The notes beneath the pieces were generated by a model. That model worked only from the letters and a program-made list of their open reading frames with translations, searched no databases and was not told the origin of the DNA. DNA of 64,000 nucleotides from Gammaproteobacteria bacterium (lineage in GTDB: Bacteria > Pseudomonadota > Gammaproteobacteria > Pseudomonadales > Porticoccaceae). Shown here piece by piece: positions 52,786-63,760 of this stretch. The stretch spans positions 62,001 through 126,000 of the forward strand of contig JACPPB010000026.1 of NCBI GenBank assembly GCA_016191205.1. The letters run 5' to 3'. How positions within the stretch are numbered: the stretch's first letter is position 1; each line of letters opens with the position of its first letter. The position numbers were made by a program, and so were the translations under genes.

Positions 52786-53478
52786 CTACTTGCCGGTACT
52801 GTAAATGCGGCGGTGGAGGATGCCGGAGAATTCTTCCGCAAAGGTCTGGTATCCGCCGTAAACCTGCTCCACGCGCGTGGCGAATCGGTTGTAGGCGATA
52901 ACGGCTGGGATCGCCGCGAACAGACCCATCGCAGTCGCCACCAGCGCCTCGGCAATGCCGGGGGCAACTGCCGCCAGTGTCGCCTGCTGCATGCCAGCGA
53001 GACCCCGGAACGCCTGCATGATGCCCCACACAGTGCCGAACAGCCCGATATAGGGACTCACCGACGCCACACTGGCAAGAAAGGGCAGATGGGTGTTGAG
53101 CTTTTCCTCTTCCCGGGACAGCGCCACCCGCATCGCCCGCTCGACACCGGCGACGATGGAGTCCGGGTCAGCACCACGCTGCTGGTTGAGGCGGTTGAAC
53201 TCCCGGAAGCCGGCGCGAAACACCGCCTCCACACCGGGGACGTGCTGATTGTTCTGCAAACGCACATTGCCGTCATTGAACAACTGGTTGAGGTCGCCAC
53301 CCGACCAGAACGTACTTTCGAACCGCTTGAGGTCGGCCCCGGCGCCGCGCAGATAAAGGCCGCGCTGCACGATCATCACCCAGGACAACATCGAAGCCCC
53401 GAACAGAATCAGCAGCACGAATTTGACGGGAAGGGTTGCACCGACGATCAGCACCCAAAAAGAAAGATCATTTGTCAC
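52786..53478 (-). CDS. tolQ: TolQ (GTG start)
   Basis: MotA/TolQ/ExbB motif: ASVSPYIGLFGTVWGIMQAFRGL, GIAEALVATAMGLFAAIPAVIAYN. Confidence 0.94.
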   Translation of the reverse strand: MTNDLSFWVLIVGATLPVKFVLLILFGASMLSWVMIVQRGLYLRGAGADLKRFESTFWSGGDLNQLFNDGNVRLQNNQHVPGVEAVFRAGFREFNRLNQQRGADPDSIVAGVERAMRVALSREEEKLNTHLPFLASVASVSPYIGLFGTVWGIMQAFRGLAGMQQATLAAVAPGIAEALVATAMGLFAAIPAVIAYNRFATRVEQVYGGYQTFAEEFSGILHRRIYSTGK

Positions 53479-53495
53479 CCGTGACTCCTCAGTAA

Positions 53496-53900
53496 TCAGG
53501 CATTGGCAAAAATTCTTGCGAGCATTTCGCTCGGCATTCTCACCGGTTTCATGGTGTGTCGATCCGCGCAGGCTACCTTGACCAGACCCGCGCACAATAA
53601 TTCCTCACCGCGACGCACTGTCTGTTCCACCTCAAACCAGGCGCGACCGTGCGCCACTGCCAACGCCGTAACGATCAGATCGTCATAGAGCCTGGCAGGA
53701 CGGTGGTAGCGCACATTGAGCGAGTGCACCACGAAAATACTGTCATCGCCCCAAAAAGCGGGATTCGCAAACCCGTGGTCGCGCAGCCATTCGGAACGCG
53801 CGCGCTCCATGTATTTCAGGTAATTCACGTAATACACGATGCCCTGGGCATCGGTATCCTCGATATAAACCCGCACCGGTAATTCGAAAATCGTGCTCAA
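53496..53900 (-). CDS. ybgC: tol-pal system-associated acyl-CoA thioesterase
   Basis: [30 protein letters not shown] hotdog motif. Confidence 0.93.
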   Translation of the reverse strand: MSTIFELPVRVYIEDTDAQGIVYYVNYLKYMERARSEWLRDHGFANPAFWGDDSIFVVHSLNVRYHRPARLYDDLIVTALAVAHGRAWFEVEQTVRRGEELLCAGLVKVACADRHTMKPVRMPSEMLARIFANA

Positions 53901-54940
53901 GGCTGCAACAGACCCGGCTGTGACCCAAGGTCGCCTGTGACCGGATGTCGCAAACCAAAATGCTCGTAGGCAAGTCGTGTCGCGATCCGACCACGGGCGG
54001 TGCGCGCCAGATAGCCCTGCTGGATCAAATAGGGTTCGAGCACGTCCTCGATGGTGTCGCGCTCCTCGCTCAAGGCCGCCGCCAGACTGTCCACACCCAC
54101 CGGCCCGCCATCGAATTTCTCGATGATACTGCGCAGCAGACGCCGGTCGAGGTGATCGAACCCGGACTTGTCCACCTTGAGCATATCCAGGGCGACGTCG
54201 GCGATTCCCGCCAGGATGCGACCGTCGCCCCGCACTTCGGCGTAATCGCGCACCCGCCGCAACAGGCGGTTGGCGATGCGGGGCGTGCCGCGCGCCCGGC
54301 GCGCTACTTCCATGGCGCCGTCCACATCGATCTCGACGCCGAGAATCCCGGCGGCGCGGGTGACGATGGCGCCCAGTTCCTCGACACTGTAAAACTCGAG
54401 GCGCTGCACGATGCCGAAACGATCCCGCAGCGGCGACGTCAGCAAACCCGCCCGCGTGGTGGCGCCCACCAGGGTAAACGGCGGCAATTCAAGCTTGATC
54501 GAACGCGCGGCCGGTCCTTCGCCGATCAGGATATCGAGCCGGTAATCCTCCATCGCCGGATAGAGGATCTCCTCCACCACTGGGCTCAGGCGATGAATCT
54601 CGTCGATGAACAGCACGTCGCCCGCTTCCAGATTGGTGAGCAGGGCCGCGAGATCGCCGGCACGCTCCAGCACCGGACCGGAGGTAGTCTTCAGGCGGGC
54701 GCCCATTTCACTGGCGATGATGTGTGCGAGCGTGGTCTTGCCGAGCCCCGGCGGGCCGAATACCAGGGTGTGATCCAGGGGTTCCTTGCGGCTGCACGCG
54801 GCCTCGATGAATACCGCCATCTGCTCCCGCACCGCCGTCTGACCGATGTAGTCTTCGAGCCTCAGGGGGCGCAGCGCGCGGTCGATGCGCTGTTCGGGGG
54901 CGGCGGCCTGGGGCGCCACGAGACGATCCGTTTCAATCAT
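53897..54940 (-). CDS. ruvB: Holliday junction helicase RuvB
   Basis: [48 protein letters not shown]. Confidence 0.96.
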   Translation of the reverse strand: MIETDRLVAPQAAAPEQRIDRALRPLRLEDYIGQTAVREQMAVFIEAACSRKEPLDHTLVFGPPGLGKTTLAHIIASEMGARLKTTSGPVLERAGDLAALLTNLEAGDVLFIDEIHRLSPVVEEILYPAMEDYRLDILIGEGPAARSIKLELPPFTLVGATTRAGLLTSPLRDRFGIVQRLEFYSVEELGAIVTRAAGILGVEIDVDGAMEVARRARGTPRIANRLLRRVRDYAEVRGDGRILAGIADVALDMLKVDKSGFDHLDRRLLRSIIEKFDGGPVGVDSLAAALSEERDTIEDVLEPYLIQQGYLARTARGRIATRLAYEHFGLRHPVTGDLGSQPGLLQP

Positions 54941-54983
54941 CGGGCCAGCCCGGGAAATTGGCGGCTAGCATACCGGTCCCGGA

Positions 54984-55601
54984 CTACTTTTTCACTACGC
55001 CACGCAAGGCTCTGCGGATCAGCTGTGCGCTGTCGGCCGCCTCCGCCGCCGGGCATTCGGCCAGCGCCGCCGCCACCATCTGCGCCGCCTCGGCGGGTCT
55101 ATAGCCGAGCGCCAGCAGCGCGCTTTCGGCCTCGCTGCTGGCATCCTGGCCGCAGGACGCCGCATTCGGCGCACCAGCGCCGGTCGTCGCCGGACCCCAG
55201 GCCGCAATGCGGTCGCGCATTTCCACCAGCAGGCGTTCCGCTGTCTTGCGACCCACGCCGGGCAGCCTGACCAGACGCGCGGTATCGCCGGCGCGGATCG
55301 CATGGATGAATTCCGCGACGGTCATTCCCGACAGCACGGCGAGCGCCAGCCGCGGGCCGACGCCGCTGATACGGATCAACTCCCGGAACAAGCGCCGCTC
55401 GGCGACATCGCTGAATCCGAACAGTTGCTGGGCGTCTTCGCGCACCACGAAGTGGGTGTGCAGGGCGACCGGGCCGCCCACCTCCGGCAGGGCAAAATAG
55501 GTGTTGAGGGATACCAGCACCTCATAACCGACGCCCTGGACATCGACCAGCAACTCCTGAGCCTGCTTTTCCCGCAGTACGCCGCTAAGCGAACCGATCA
55601 T
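54984..55601 (-). CDS. ruvA: Holliday junction DNA helicase subunit RuvA
   Basis: MIGSLSGVLREKQAQELLVDVQGVGYEV, SGVGPRLALAVLSG, LPGVGRKTAERLLVEM. Confidence 0.95.
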   Translation of the reverse strand: MIGSLSGVLREKQAQELLVDVQGVGYEVLVSLNTYFALPEVGGPVALHTHFVVREDAQQLFGFSDVAERRLFRELIRISGVGPRLALAVLSGMTVAEFIHAIRAGDTARLVRLPGVGRKTAERLLVEMRDRIAAWGPATTGAGAPNAASCGQDASSEAESALLALGYRPAEAAQMVAAALAECPAAEAADSAQLIRRALRGVVKK

Positions 55602-55640
55602 GCCTTGTTCTCCATGATTCCGAGTGCTCGCAGTGCATGG

Positions 55641-56159
55641 CTAGTTCTGCCAGCGCCCGCGGGCGTAATGGCCCGCGCCCACCCGGACCGCCGCGGCGAT
55701 ACCGTGGACATGGCAAATCGCCACCGCCAGAGCGTCGGCGGCATCGGCCGGCGGCACTACCGACAACTGCAACAGTTGTTTCACCATCAACTGCACCTGC
55801 TCCTTGGTGGCACCGCCATTACCCACCACCGCCTGCTTCACGGTGCGCGCGCTGTACTCGGTGACCGGCAAACCGGCATGGACGGCGGCGACCATGGCGG
55901 CGCCCCGCGCCTGCCCCAGGCGCAGCGCCGCACGGGGATCGCGGGCAAAGAAAATGTCTTCGATCGCCACGGCATCCGGGTGATAACGGGCAATGAGCTC
56001 GCTGACGCCGCTGAAAATATGGCCGAGGCGTTCGGCAAGCGTGGTCGCCGGCGGTCGCACCACGCCACTCGCGACGTAGGAAGGGCTGGCGCCGGAGCTC
56101 TCGACGACACCAAAACCAGTGCATCGGGAGCCGGGATCTATACCCAATATCACCGCCAT
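55641..56159 (-). CDS. ruvC: crossover junction endodeoxyribonuclease RuvC
   Basis: ILGIDPGSRCTGFGVVE, AIEDIFFARDPRAALRLGQARGAAM. Confidence 0.95.
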   Translation of the reverse strand: MAVILGIDPGSRCTGFGVVESSGASPSYVASGVVRPPATTLAERLGHIFSGVSELIARYHPDAVAIEDIFFARDPRAALRLGQARGAAMVAAVHAGLPVTEYSARTVKQAVVGNGGATKEQVQLMVKQLLQLSVVPPADAADALAVAICHVHGIAAAVRVGAGHYARGRWQN

Positions 56160-56233
56160 GGCGAATTCCGGCGCCAACGAAAGAATGCTTTGTCTGCTCT
56201 CGGCAACGTCCGGCGCGGCGCGACAGAAGTCAC

Positions 56234-56965
56234 CTAGGGCGCTGCCGACAAATCAGCGTTGGTATACACGTTCTGAACATCGTCAAGATCCTCGAGCTGG
56301 TCGATCAAGGTGATGACCGCCACCGCGCTTTCGGCATCCGGCGCCACGGTGGTGAGCGGGATCATGGCGACCTCCGCGTGCTCCGGCGTCAACCCCGCGG
56401 CCGTCATCGCCGCTTTCACCGCCGCGAAATCCTGCCAGCCGCTCAGCACATCGACGGAGCCGTCGTCGTTGCTCACCACATCCTCGGCACCGGCCTCCAA
56501 CGCAATCTCGATGATCCGGTCCTCGTCGCAACCGGGCGGATAAGTCAACTGGCCCCGGCGGTTGAACAAATAGGCGACGGAACCGTCGGTGCCCAGATTG
56601 CCGCCGCGCTTGCTGAACGCGTGCCGGACATCGGCCACGGTGCGGTTGCGGTTGTCGGTGAGGCATTCCACCAGCAGCGCGACCCCGCCGGCGCCATAGC
56701 CTTCATAGGTGACTTCTTCGTAGTTTTCCGCGTCGCCGGCGCCCGCGCCGCGCTGGATCGCCTTGTCGATGGTGTCCCTTTTCATGTTCACCGACAGCGC
56801 CTTGTCGATCGCGGTCCGCAAGCGCGGATTATCGTCCGGCGTGCCGCCGCCGGTGCGCGCCGCCGTCACCAGCTCGCGAATCAGTTTGGTGAACAGCTTG
56901 CCGCGCTGGGCGTCCTGGGCTGCCTTGCGATGCTTGATGTTTGCCCACTTGCTGTGGCCGGCCAT
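56234..56965 (-). CDS. yebC: YebC/PmpR family transcriptional/translation regulator
   Basis: [32 protein letters not shown]. Confidence 0.96.
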   Translation of the reverse strand: MAGHSKWANIKHRKAAQDAQRGKLFTKLIRELVTAARTGGGTPDDNPRLRTAIDKALSVNMKRDTIDKAIQRGAGAGDAENYEEVTYEGYGAGGVALLVECLTDNRNRTVADVRHAFSKRGGNLGTDGSVAYLFNRRGQLTYPPGCDEDRIIEIALEAGAEDVVSNDDGSVDVLSGWQDFAAVKAAMTAAGLTPEHAEVAMIPLTTVAPDAESAVAVITLIDQLEDLDDVQNVYTNADLSAAP

Positions 56966-56982
56966 GAAGAGTCTCCGGAAAA

Positions 56983-58782
56983 CTACTGCGGACGCAGGGC
57001 GATATGCAGATCCCGCAGCGCCTCGCTCCCCACCGCGCCCGGCGCGTCGGTGAGCAGACACTGCGCCGACTGGGTCTTGGGAAAGGCGATGACATCGCGG
57101 ATCGAGGCCGCGCCCAGCATCAGCATCACCAGCCGGTCCAGACCGAACGCGATGCCGGCATGGGGCGGGCAGCCGTACTTCAGGGCATCCAGCAGGAAAC
57201 CGAATTTTTCACGCTGCTGGGCGGCGTCGATACCCAGGATGTCGAAGACCGCGGCCTGCAGCTCGGGCCGGTGAATCCGCGCGGAACCGCCACCCAGCTC
57301 GGTGCCGTTCAACACCATGTCGTAGGCGCGCGACAGCGCCGCGCCGGGATCGGCACGCAATGCGTCGGGAGCGCAGGAAGGCGCGGTAAACGGATGATGA
57401 AGCGGGGTCCAGCCGCCGCTGCCATCCCGTTCGAACATGGGAAAATCCACAACCCAGAGCGGCGCCCAGGCGTGGGTGTACAGATCCAGATCAAGACCCA
57501 GCTTGCAGCGCAGGGCGCCCAGGGATTCCGCCACCACGGTGGCCTTGTCGGCGCCGAAAAAGATCAGGTCGCCGTTTTCCGCGCCGACGCGGTCGAGAAT
57601 CGCGCGGCGCACTGCCGGCGGCAGGAATTTCACGATGGGCGATTGCAGACCTTCTTCCAGATCGGCGCGATTGTTGACCTTGATGTAGGCCAGCCCGCGG
57701 GCGCCGTAGCGTGCGACGAAAGCCGTGTAATCGTCGATCTGCTTGCGGCTGAGCGCGTTGCCACCCGGCAACCGCAGCGCGGTCACCCGCCCCGCCGGAT
57801 CGGCGGCGGCCGCGGCAAACACCTTGAATTCGACGCCCGCCATCAGGTCCTTGATATCGACCAGTTCCAGCGGAATGCGCAGATCGGGCTTGTCGCTGCC
57901 AAAACGCGCCATGGCGTCGGCATGGGTCATGCGGGGAAATTCGCCGAGCTCGACGTCGAGCACTTCGGCAAACAGCCCCCGCACCATGGTCTCGACGAGC
58001 GCCATGAGATCGCCCTCGGCCAGGAAGGAAGTCTCGATGTCGATCTGGGTGAATTCAGGCTGACGGTCGGCGCGCAGATCCTCGTCGCGGAAACAGCGCG
58101 CGACCTGGTAGTAGCGATCAAACCCACTCACCATCAGCATCTGCTTGAACAGCTGTGGCGATTGCGGCAGCGCAAAAAAACGCCCCGGGTGCGTGCGGCT
58201 GGGCACCAGATAATCGCGCGCACCCTCGGGCGTCGCCCGGGTCAGGATCGGCGTCTCGATATCGAGAAAACCCTCGCCGTCGAGGAAGCGCCGCAACGCG
58301 CCCGTGACTCGGGCCCGCAGGCGCAGATTGCGCTGCATCTCGGGCCGGCGCAGATCCAGATAGCGATGGTGCAGGCGCACCTCTTCGCCCACCCGCGTGT
58401 GCTCGTCGAGCTGAAACGGCGGCGTCTCGGCGCTGTTGAGAATGTCGAGCGCGACACCGTAGACCTCGACCCGGCCCGTCGCCATGTCGGGATTCACGGT
58501 CTCGGGCGTCCGCGCCCGCACCCGCCCGGTCACACGCAACACATATTCCCCGCGGACGCGATCAGCGGTAGCGAAATGCACACCACAGTCGGGGTCGAAC
58601 ACGACCTGGACGATGCCGTCCCGATCACGCAGATCGATGAAGATGACGCCACCGTGATCGCGGCGGCGATCCACCCAGCCGCACAGCACCACTTCGGTGC
58701 CGGCCAGGCTTTCACCGACGGCGCCACAGTACACCGAGCGTCCGATCTCCGCGTGGCCGGGCTTCCGCTCCCCGACGCTCAT
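56983..58782 (-). CDS. aspS: aspartyl-tRNA synthetase
   Basis: [68 protein letters not shown]. Confidence 0.96.
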   Translation of the reverse strand: MSVGERKPGHAEIGRSVYCGAVGESLAGTEVVLCGWVDRRRDHGGVIFIDLRDRDGIVQVVFDPDCGVHFATADRVRGEYVLRVTGRVRARTPETVNPDMATGRVEVYGVALDILNSAETPPFQLDEHTRVGEEVRLHHRYLDLRRPEMQRNLRLRARVTGALRRFLDGEGFLDIETPILTRATPEGARDYLVPSRTHPGRFFALPQSPQLFKQMLMVSGFDRYYQVARCFRDEDLRADRQPEFTQIDIETSFLAEGDLMALVETMVRGLFAEVLDVELGEFPRMTHADAMARFGSDKPDLRIPLELVDIKDLMAGVEFKVFAAAAADPAGRVTALRLPGGNALSRKQIDDYTAFVARYGARGLAYIKVNNRADLEEGLQSPIVKFLPPAVRRAILDRVGAENGDLIFFGADKATVVAESLGALRCKLGLDLDLYTHAWAPLWVVDFPMFERDGSGGWTPLHHPFTAPSCAPDALRADPGAALSRAYDMVLNGTELGGGSARIHRPELQAAVFDILGIDAAQQREKFGFLLDALKYGCPPHAGIAFGLDRLVMLMLGAASIRDVIAFPKTQSAQCLLTDAPGAVGSEALRDLHIALRPQ

Positions 58783-59099
58783 GGGGTCGCTGCTGTGGCA
58801 GCTGTCGTCTTGGGGGCCGGAGCGCCGCTGTCGCCCGCGGGTGCGGCGCCGCCTGCGCTGTCGCCTTTTGCCGCCGCCTTGGTGTCGGCATCAGCCGTCA
58901 GATTGCGCTTTTTGTCGCCCGTCTTGAAATCGGTTTCGTACCAGCCGCTGCCGCTCAACCGGAACGCGCTGGCGGTCAGTTTCTTTTTGAGGCTGGCATG
59001 GCTGCACGCGGGACAGTCCACGAGCTGCGGGTCGGCGACCTTCTGGATCGCTTCGAGCTCATGCCCACAATCCTGGCAAACGTATTCATAGATTGGCAT
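58779..59099 (-). CDS. FmdB-family zinc ribbon protein
   Basis: [59 protein letters not shown]. Confidence 0.92.
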   Translation of the reverse strand: MPIYEYVCQDCGHELEAIQKVADPQLVDCPACSHASLKKKLTASAFRLSGSGWYETDFKTGDKKRNLTADADTKAAAKGDSAGGAAPAGDSGAPAPKTTAATAATP

Positions 59100-59271
59100 C
59101 GGTGGATCACCTCCGGAAAATTGTGGTCGTTCCGTACGGCCGCAGCGCCGGGGACAAGGCTTTATATAGGTTCGCGGGCGACTTGCATTCGCCGGATTGC
59201 CGGCTTTACCGGCGCGAACCCCGTCCAGGCATTCAACTTCGACCAACAATTGAATCAACAAGGGATTATTT

Positions 59272-59712
59272 ATGGCTGCCACAAAAACCGCCCCCAAGGC
59301 CCCGGCCAAAAAAGCCGCCACGGCAAAACCCGCCGCCAAGGCAAAGCCGGCCGCCAAGGCTCCGGCAAAACCCGTTGCCGCACCACCCCGCAAGACCACC
59401 GTCATCACCGAAAAACTCACCAAAGCGCAGATTCTTGCGGAAATGGCCGCGAACACCGGCCTCAGCAAGAAGCAGGTCACCGATGTACTGGACGAACTCG
59501 GCTCCCTCATCGAGCGCCACATCAAGAAGCGTGGCGTGGGCGAATTCACCCTGCCCGGCCTGCTCAAGATCAAGACTGTGAAGAAGCCGGCGCGCAAAGC
59601 CCGCAAAGGCATCAATCCTTTTACCGGGAAGGAAACCACCTTCCAGGCCCGTCCTGCCAGTACCGCAGTGAAAGTGCTCGCGCTCAAAGCCCTGAAAGAC
59701 ATGACCAACTGA
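59272..59712 (+). CDS. HU family DNA-binding protein with Lys/Ala/Pro-rich N-terminal tail
   Basis: MAATKTAPKAPAKKAATAKPAAKAKPAAKAPAKP tail, then HU core (LTKAQILAEMAANTGLSKKQVTDVLDELGSLIERHIKKRGVGEFTLPGLLKIK...GINPFTGKETTFQARPA). Confidence 0.88.
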   Translation: MAATKTAPKAPAKKAATAKPAAKAKPAAKAPAKPVAAPPRKTTVITEKLTKAQILAEMAANTGLSKKQVTDVLDELGSLIERHIKKRGVGEFTLPGLLKIKTVKKPARKARKGINPFTGKETTFQARPASTAVKVLALKALKDMTN

Positions 59713-59727
59713 GCCGCATGGCAGCAT

Positions 59728-59757
59728 GACCCAGCCCCGGTTCTCCGGGGCTGGGTC
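59728..59757. terminator. hairpin downstream of the HU gene (putative terminator)
   Basis: GACCCAGCCCCGG-TTCT-CCGGGGCTGGGTC perfect 13-bp stem; no clear U-tract. Confidence 0.6.
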
Positions 59758-59935
59758 CCCGGGTCGGCACGCATCACTGCTCCCGCACTGACACTGTTCC
59801 TCGACTGATACATTTCCTGCACGAATATCCGCCGCACCAATCCGCATCTGCTCTACAACTGCCACCACCTACCGCCGCTGGGTCAGCCTGTTAGAATGAG
59901 CGCCCCTTCGCAACGCCCCCGACCGGATATATTCG

Positions 59936-61645
59936 ATGCGCGCAAGCCGTTTGCTCATGCCCACGCTCAAGGAAACTCCGGCGGAAGCGGAGATCATCAG
60001 CCATCAGCTGATGCTGCGCGCCGGCATGATCCGCAAGCTCGCGGCCGGTCTTTACAGCTGGCTGCCGCTGGGTCTGCGCGTCTTGCGCAAAGTGGAGGCC
60101 ATCGTGCGCGAGGAAATGAACGCGGCGGGCGCCAAGGAAGTCCTGATGCCGGTGGTGCAGCCGGCCGACCTGTGGCAGGAATCGGGGCGCTGGGAGCAGT
60201 ACGGTCCGGAGCTGCTGCGCATCGAGGACCGGCACCAGCGCCCGTTCTGCCTCGGTCCGACCCACGAGGAAATCATCACCGACCTGATGCGCAACGAGAT
60301 TCGCAGCTATCGCGATCTGCCCGCCAATTTTTATCAGATCCAGACCAAGTTCCGCGACGAAATCCGTCCCCGCTTCGGCGTGATGCGGGCGCGTGAATTC
60401 ATCATGAAGGACGCCTATTCGTTCCACGTCGATCAGGCCAGTCTCGCCGAAACCTATCAGCGCATGTACACCGCCTACGCCAACGTGTTCACGCGCCTGG
60501 GTGTCGAATTTCGCGCGGTGCTCGCCGACACCGGCAGCATCGGCGGCAGTCACTCACATGAATTTCACGTTCTCGCCGATGCCGGAGAGGATGCCATCGC
60601 GATTTCGGATACCAGCGATTACGCCGCCAACATCGAGCTCGCGCCAGCGCTGCCTCCGGCGCAACCACGGCCGGCACCGGCTCAACCACTGCGGGAGGTG
60701 GCGACCCCGGGCCAGCACAGCATCGAGGCAGTGAGTGCTTTCCTGGAGTGCTCACCGGCCCAGGCCCTGAAGACCCTGATCGTCAAGGGCAGCGCGCCGG
60801 GACAATTGGTGGCACTGGTGCTGCGCGGCGACCACCAGCTCAACGCCATCAAGGCCGAGAAGCTGCCCCAGGTCGAGAGCCCGCTGTGCCTGGCGACCGA
60901 CGCCGAAATCCGCGCCGCAACCGGTTGCGGTCCCGGCTCCCTGGGACCGATAAAGCTGCCGCTCGCCATCATCTCCGATCACGCCGCCCTGACCTGTGCG
61001 GATTTCGTGTGCGGCGCCAACCGGGATGGCTACCATCTGACGGGCGCGAACTGGGAGCGGGATTGCCCCACGCCCGTGGCGGCCGATATCCGCGATGTGG
61101 TGGCGGGCGACCCCAGTCCAGACGGAGTTGGACGCCTCGTCATCCGGCGCGGCATCGAAGTCGGGCATATTTTCCAGTTGGGCACCAAGTACAGCGAGGC
61201 GATGAATGCCCGCATCACCGACGAGAGCGGTCGCGAGCAGGTCATGGTGATGGGCTGCTACGGTATCGGTATCAGCCGTGCCGTGGCCGCCGCCATCGAA
61301 CAGCATCACGACGCTCGCGGCATCGTCTGGCCGCCGGGCATGGCGCCTTTCGGGGTGGCCATCGTGCCCGTCAACGCGCACCAGTCCGATCGCGTGCGTG
61401 ACACCAGCGAAGCTCTGTACGACGAGCTCGTGGCGGCGGGCCACGAGGTTCTGCTGATGGATCGCCCCAAGGCGCGCCTGGGCGCGATGCTCGCCGATGT
61501 CGAACTTATCGGCATTCCCACCGTCCTGGTGGTCGGCGAACGCGGGCTGGCGGAAGGCAACGTGGAATGCCGCAACCGTCGCGACGGCACCCAGACCGAG
61601 CTCAAAATCGCCAATGTCGCGACTTGGCTCGCCACGCAGCTCTGA
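59936..61645 (+). CDS. proS: prolyl-tRNA synthetase (bacterial type with INS/YbaK domain)
   Basis: [40 protein letters not shown]; YbaK-like insertion ([23 protein letters not shown]); [17 protein letters not shown]. Confidence 0.96.
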   Translation: MRASRLLMPTLKETPAEAEIISHQLMLRAGMIRKLAAGLYSWLPLGLRVLRKVEAIVREEMNAAGAKEVLMPVVQPADLWQESGRWEQYGPELLRIEDRHQRPFCLGPTHEEIITDLMRNEIRSYRDLPANFYQIQTKFRDEIRPRFGVMRAREFIMKDAYSFHVDQASLAETYQRMYTAYANVFTRLGVEFRAVLADTGSIGGSHSHEFHVLADAGEDAIAISDTSDYAANIELAPALPPAQPRPAPAQPLREVATPGQHSIEAVSAFLECSPAQALKTLIVKGSAPGQLVALVLRGDHQLNAIKAEKLPQVESPLCLATDAEIRAATGCGPGSLGPIKLPLAIISDHAALTCADFVCGANRDGYHLTGANWERDCPTPVAADIRDVVAGDPSPDGVGRLVIRRGIEVGHIFQLGTKYSEAMNARITDESGREQVMVMGCYGIGISRAVAAAIEQHHDARGIVWPPGMAPFGVAIVPVNAHQSDRVRDTSEALYDELVAAGHEVLLMDRPKARLGAMLADVELIGIPTVLVVGERGLAEGNVECRNRRDGTQTELKIANVATWLATQL

Positions 61646-62074
61646 TGCTTGCCCGCGCGGCAATGCTGCGCGCCAGCCGGTGCCAGACCGCGGCGCACGC
61701 GTTGCGCAGCGGCATCCGGTAGCGCCAACCGCCGATTTTCTTAAGTTTTCTATAATATCCATCGACTATGGTTGGTCCACGCCATGTGACCTGGGCCCTG
61801 GACCACACAACAAATGTCGGACAGCTGGCAGATCGGCTTTGACAAGGGAGAGACCCTCTGGCGTCGCGCATTGCGCGGTGTTCAGCCCGCCAAATGGTTG
61901 AGTAACAAGTGGCTGACGCTGTCCGCCGCCGCACGATCACCCCACACTCACAGCCTGGATTCAGGCCCACGCAACCTGGAGTTGCCCGCCCGTGATCGAA
62001 TGTTTGCCACGCGCGCCGTCACGACGGACGCAGCGGCACTCAGACTTTCGATACGCTGACCCGGAGGATTTCGC

Positions 62075-63760
62075 TTGCGCCTGGAACCGACGCCCACGCT
62101 CCACAGCCTCGCCTTTCGCGCCGCCGATTTCGCCACCCTGGGCGAAGCCCTGGACTACGCCGCCCTGGGCGCGACCGGGGCCAATTTTTATTCCGGCCAA
62201 GGCACGATTCAGACACGGCTTTCCTACCGTTCACTGCGCGTCGATGCCGTGGCGCTGGCCCGCAAGCTCCTCGCCCTCGGCCTGTCCCAGGGCGACCGCG
62301 TGGCGCTGGTGGCCGAAACCGATCCGCATTTCCTGCGTTTTTTCTATGCCTGTCAGTACGCCGGACTGGTTCCCGTCCCGCTGCCCGCCTCGGTCAAGCT
62401 CGGCGCCCATACCTCTTATGTCACCCAGTTGCAGCGTCTGCTCGCCGGCAGCCACGCGAGTATCGCGGTGGCCTCCGAGGGGTATCTGCCGTTCCTGGAG
62501 GAAGCCAGCGCCGGGCTCGACCTGCGCATGGTCGCGGCCCCCGAGAGTTTTTACCGGCTTCCGGCTGCCGACCAGCAAACGCTGCCGGCGCAGGATCCGA
62601 ACAGCATCGCCTACATTCAGTACACCTCCGGCAGTACCCGCTTTCCGCGCGGCGTAGTGATCCGGCAACACACGGCGATGGCCAATCTGGCCGGCATCGT
62701 TCAGCACGGCGTCAAACTGGTGCCGGGCGACCGCTGCTTCTCGTGGCTGCCGTTTTATCACGACATGGGGCTGGTGGGTTTCGTACTGGTTCCCGTCGCC
62801 GCGCAGATCTCCGTCGACTATCTGGATACCCGCGACTTCGCCATGCGCCCACGGCAATGGCTCAATCTGATGACGCAAACCCGGGCGACCGTGTCCTTTG
62901 GGCCACCCTTCGGTTACGACGTCGGCGCCGAGATGCTCCGTCCCGAAACCCTCGATGAATTTGCGAAAACGTTGGCGCCCGCGGGATTCGACGCGCGCGC
63001 ATTTCTGGCCTGCTACGGCATGGCCGAGTGCACGCTCGGGATCAGCTTTTCTCCGCTCGACTCCGGTCACAACACCGCGCTGGTGGACACCGACGAGCTC
63101 TACGAAAACAACCGCGTGGTGCTGCTCGACCCGGACAGCGCGACCGAAGGCCGGGGACGGCGCTTCGTCGGCTGCGGGATTCCGCTGCCCGGATACGAAG
63201 TCGAGATCCGCAACGAGGATGGTGACGTACTGGGCGACCTCGAAAGCGGCGTCATCCATCTGCGCGGGCCCAGCGTGATGTCGGGCTACTTCGAAATGCC
63301 CGAGGAAACCCGCGCCGTCCTGGACGAAAGCGGCTGGTTGAACACCGGCGATATCGGCTATCTGGTCAACGGCGCCCTGACCATTACCGGCCGCCAGAAG
63401 GATCTCATCATTATTCGTGGCCGCAACATCTGGCCGCAGGATATCGAACAACTCGCCGAAACCCAGCCCGAAGTCCGGCTCGATGGTGCGGTGGCGTTTG
63501 CCGCGCCCGGCGCCGATGGCGACGAATGCGTGTTGATGGTGGAGTGTCGGGAAACCAAACCCGAGCGCCGTGCCGACCTCATCGCCCGACTCACGCGCCT
63601 GCTCCGGCAGGAACTGGCGCTCGAATGTCATATCGAACTGGTGCCCAGAAGCTATCTGCCCCGGACTTCGTCCGGCAAGTTGTCGCGCGCGCGGGCACGC
63701 CTGATGTTCATCAACGAGTTGGCGGCCGCGCCGGCTCTGGCCACGGCGGCATCGGCCTGA
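62075..63760 (+). CDS. fatty acyl-AMP ligase / AMP-binding protein (TTG start)
   Basis: YIQYTSGSTRFPRGVVIRQHT, FSWLPFYHDMGLVGF, TGDIGYLVNGALTITGRQKDLIIIRGRNIWPQDIE; FAAL-type. Confidence 0.88.
   Translation: MRLEPTPTLHSLAFRAADFATLGEALDYAALGATGANFYSGQGTIQTRLSYRSLRVDAVALARKLLALGLSQGDRVALVAETDPHFLRFFYACQYAGLVPVPLPASVKLGAHTSYVTQLQRLLAGSHASIAVASEGYLPFLEEASAGLDLRMVAAPESFYRLPAADQQTLPAQDPNSIAYIQYTSGSTRFPRGVVIRQHTAMANLAGIVQHGVKLVPGDRCFSWLPFYHDMGLVGFVLVPVAAQISVDYLDTRDFAMRPRQWLNLMTQTRATVSFGPPFGYDVGAEMLRPETLDEFAKTLAPAGFDARAFLACYGMAECTLGISFSPLDSGHNTALVDTDELYENNRVVLLDPDSATEGRGRRFVGCGIPLPGYEVEIRNEDGDVLGDLESGVIHLRGPSVMSGYFEMPEETRAVLDESGWLNTGDIGYLVNGALTITGRQKDLIIIRGRNIWPQDIEQLAETQPEVRLDGAVAFAAPGADGDECVLMVECRETKPERRADLIARLTRLLRQELALECHIELVPRSYLPRTSSGKLSRARARLMFINELAAAPALATAASA

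Noticed and set aside
51394-53484. 696-aa plus-strand ORF with LLLRGLL-type repeats
   Set aside because: Antisense of tolA/tolR/tolQ; the repeats mirror the tolA Lys/Ala tract.
57004-59091. 695-aa plus-strand ORF
   Set aside because: Antisense of aspS and the FmdB gene.
61814-62059. 81-aa ORF between proS and the FAAL gene
   Set aside because: No domain, no convincing RBS; kept only as a possible leader in the findings.
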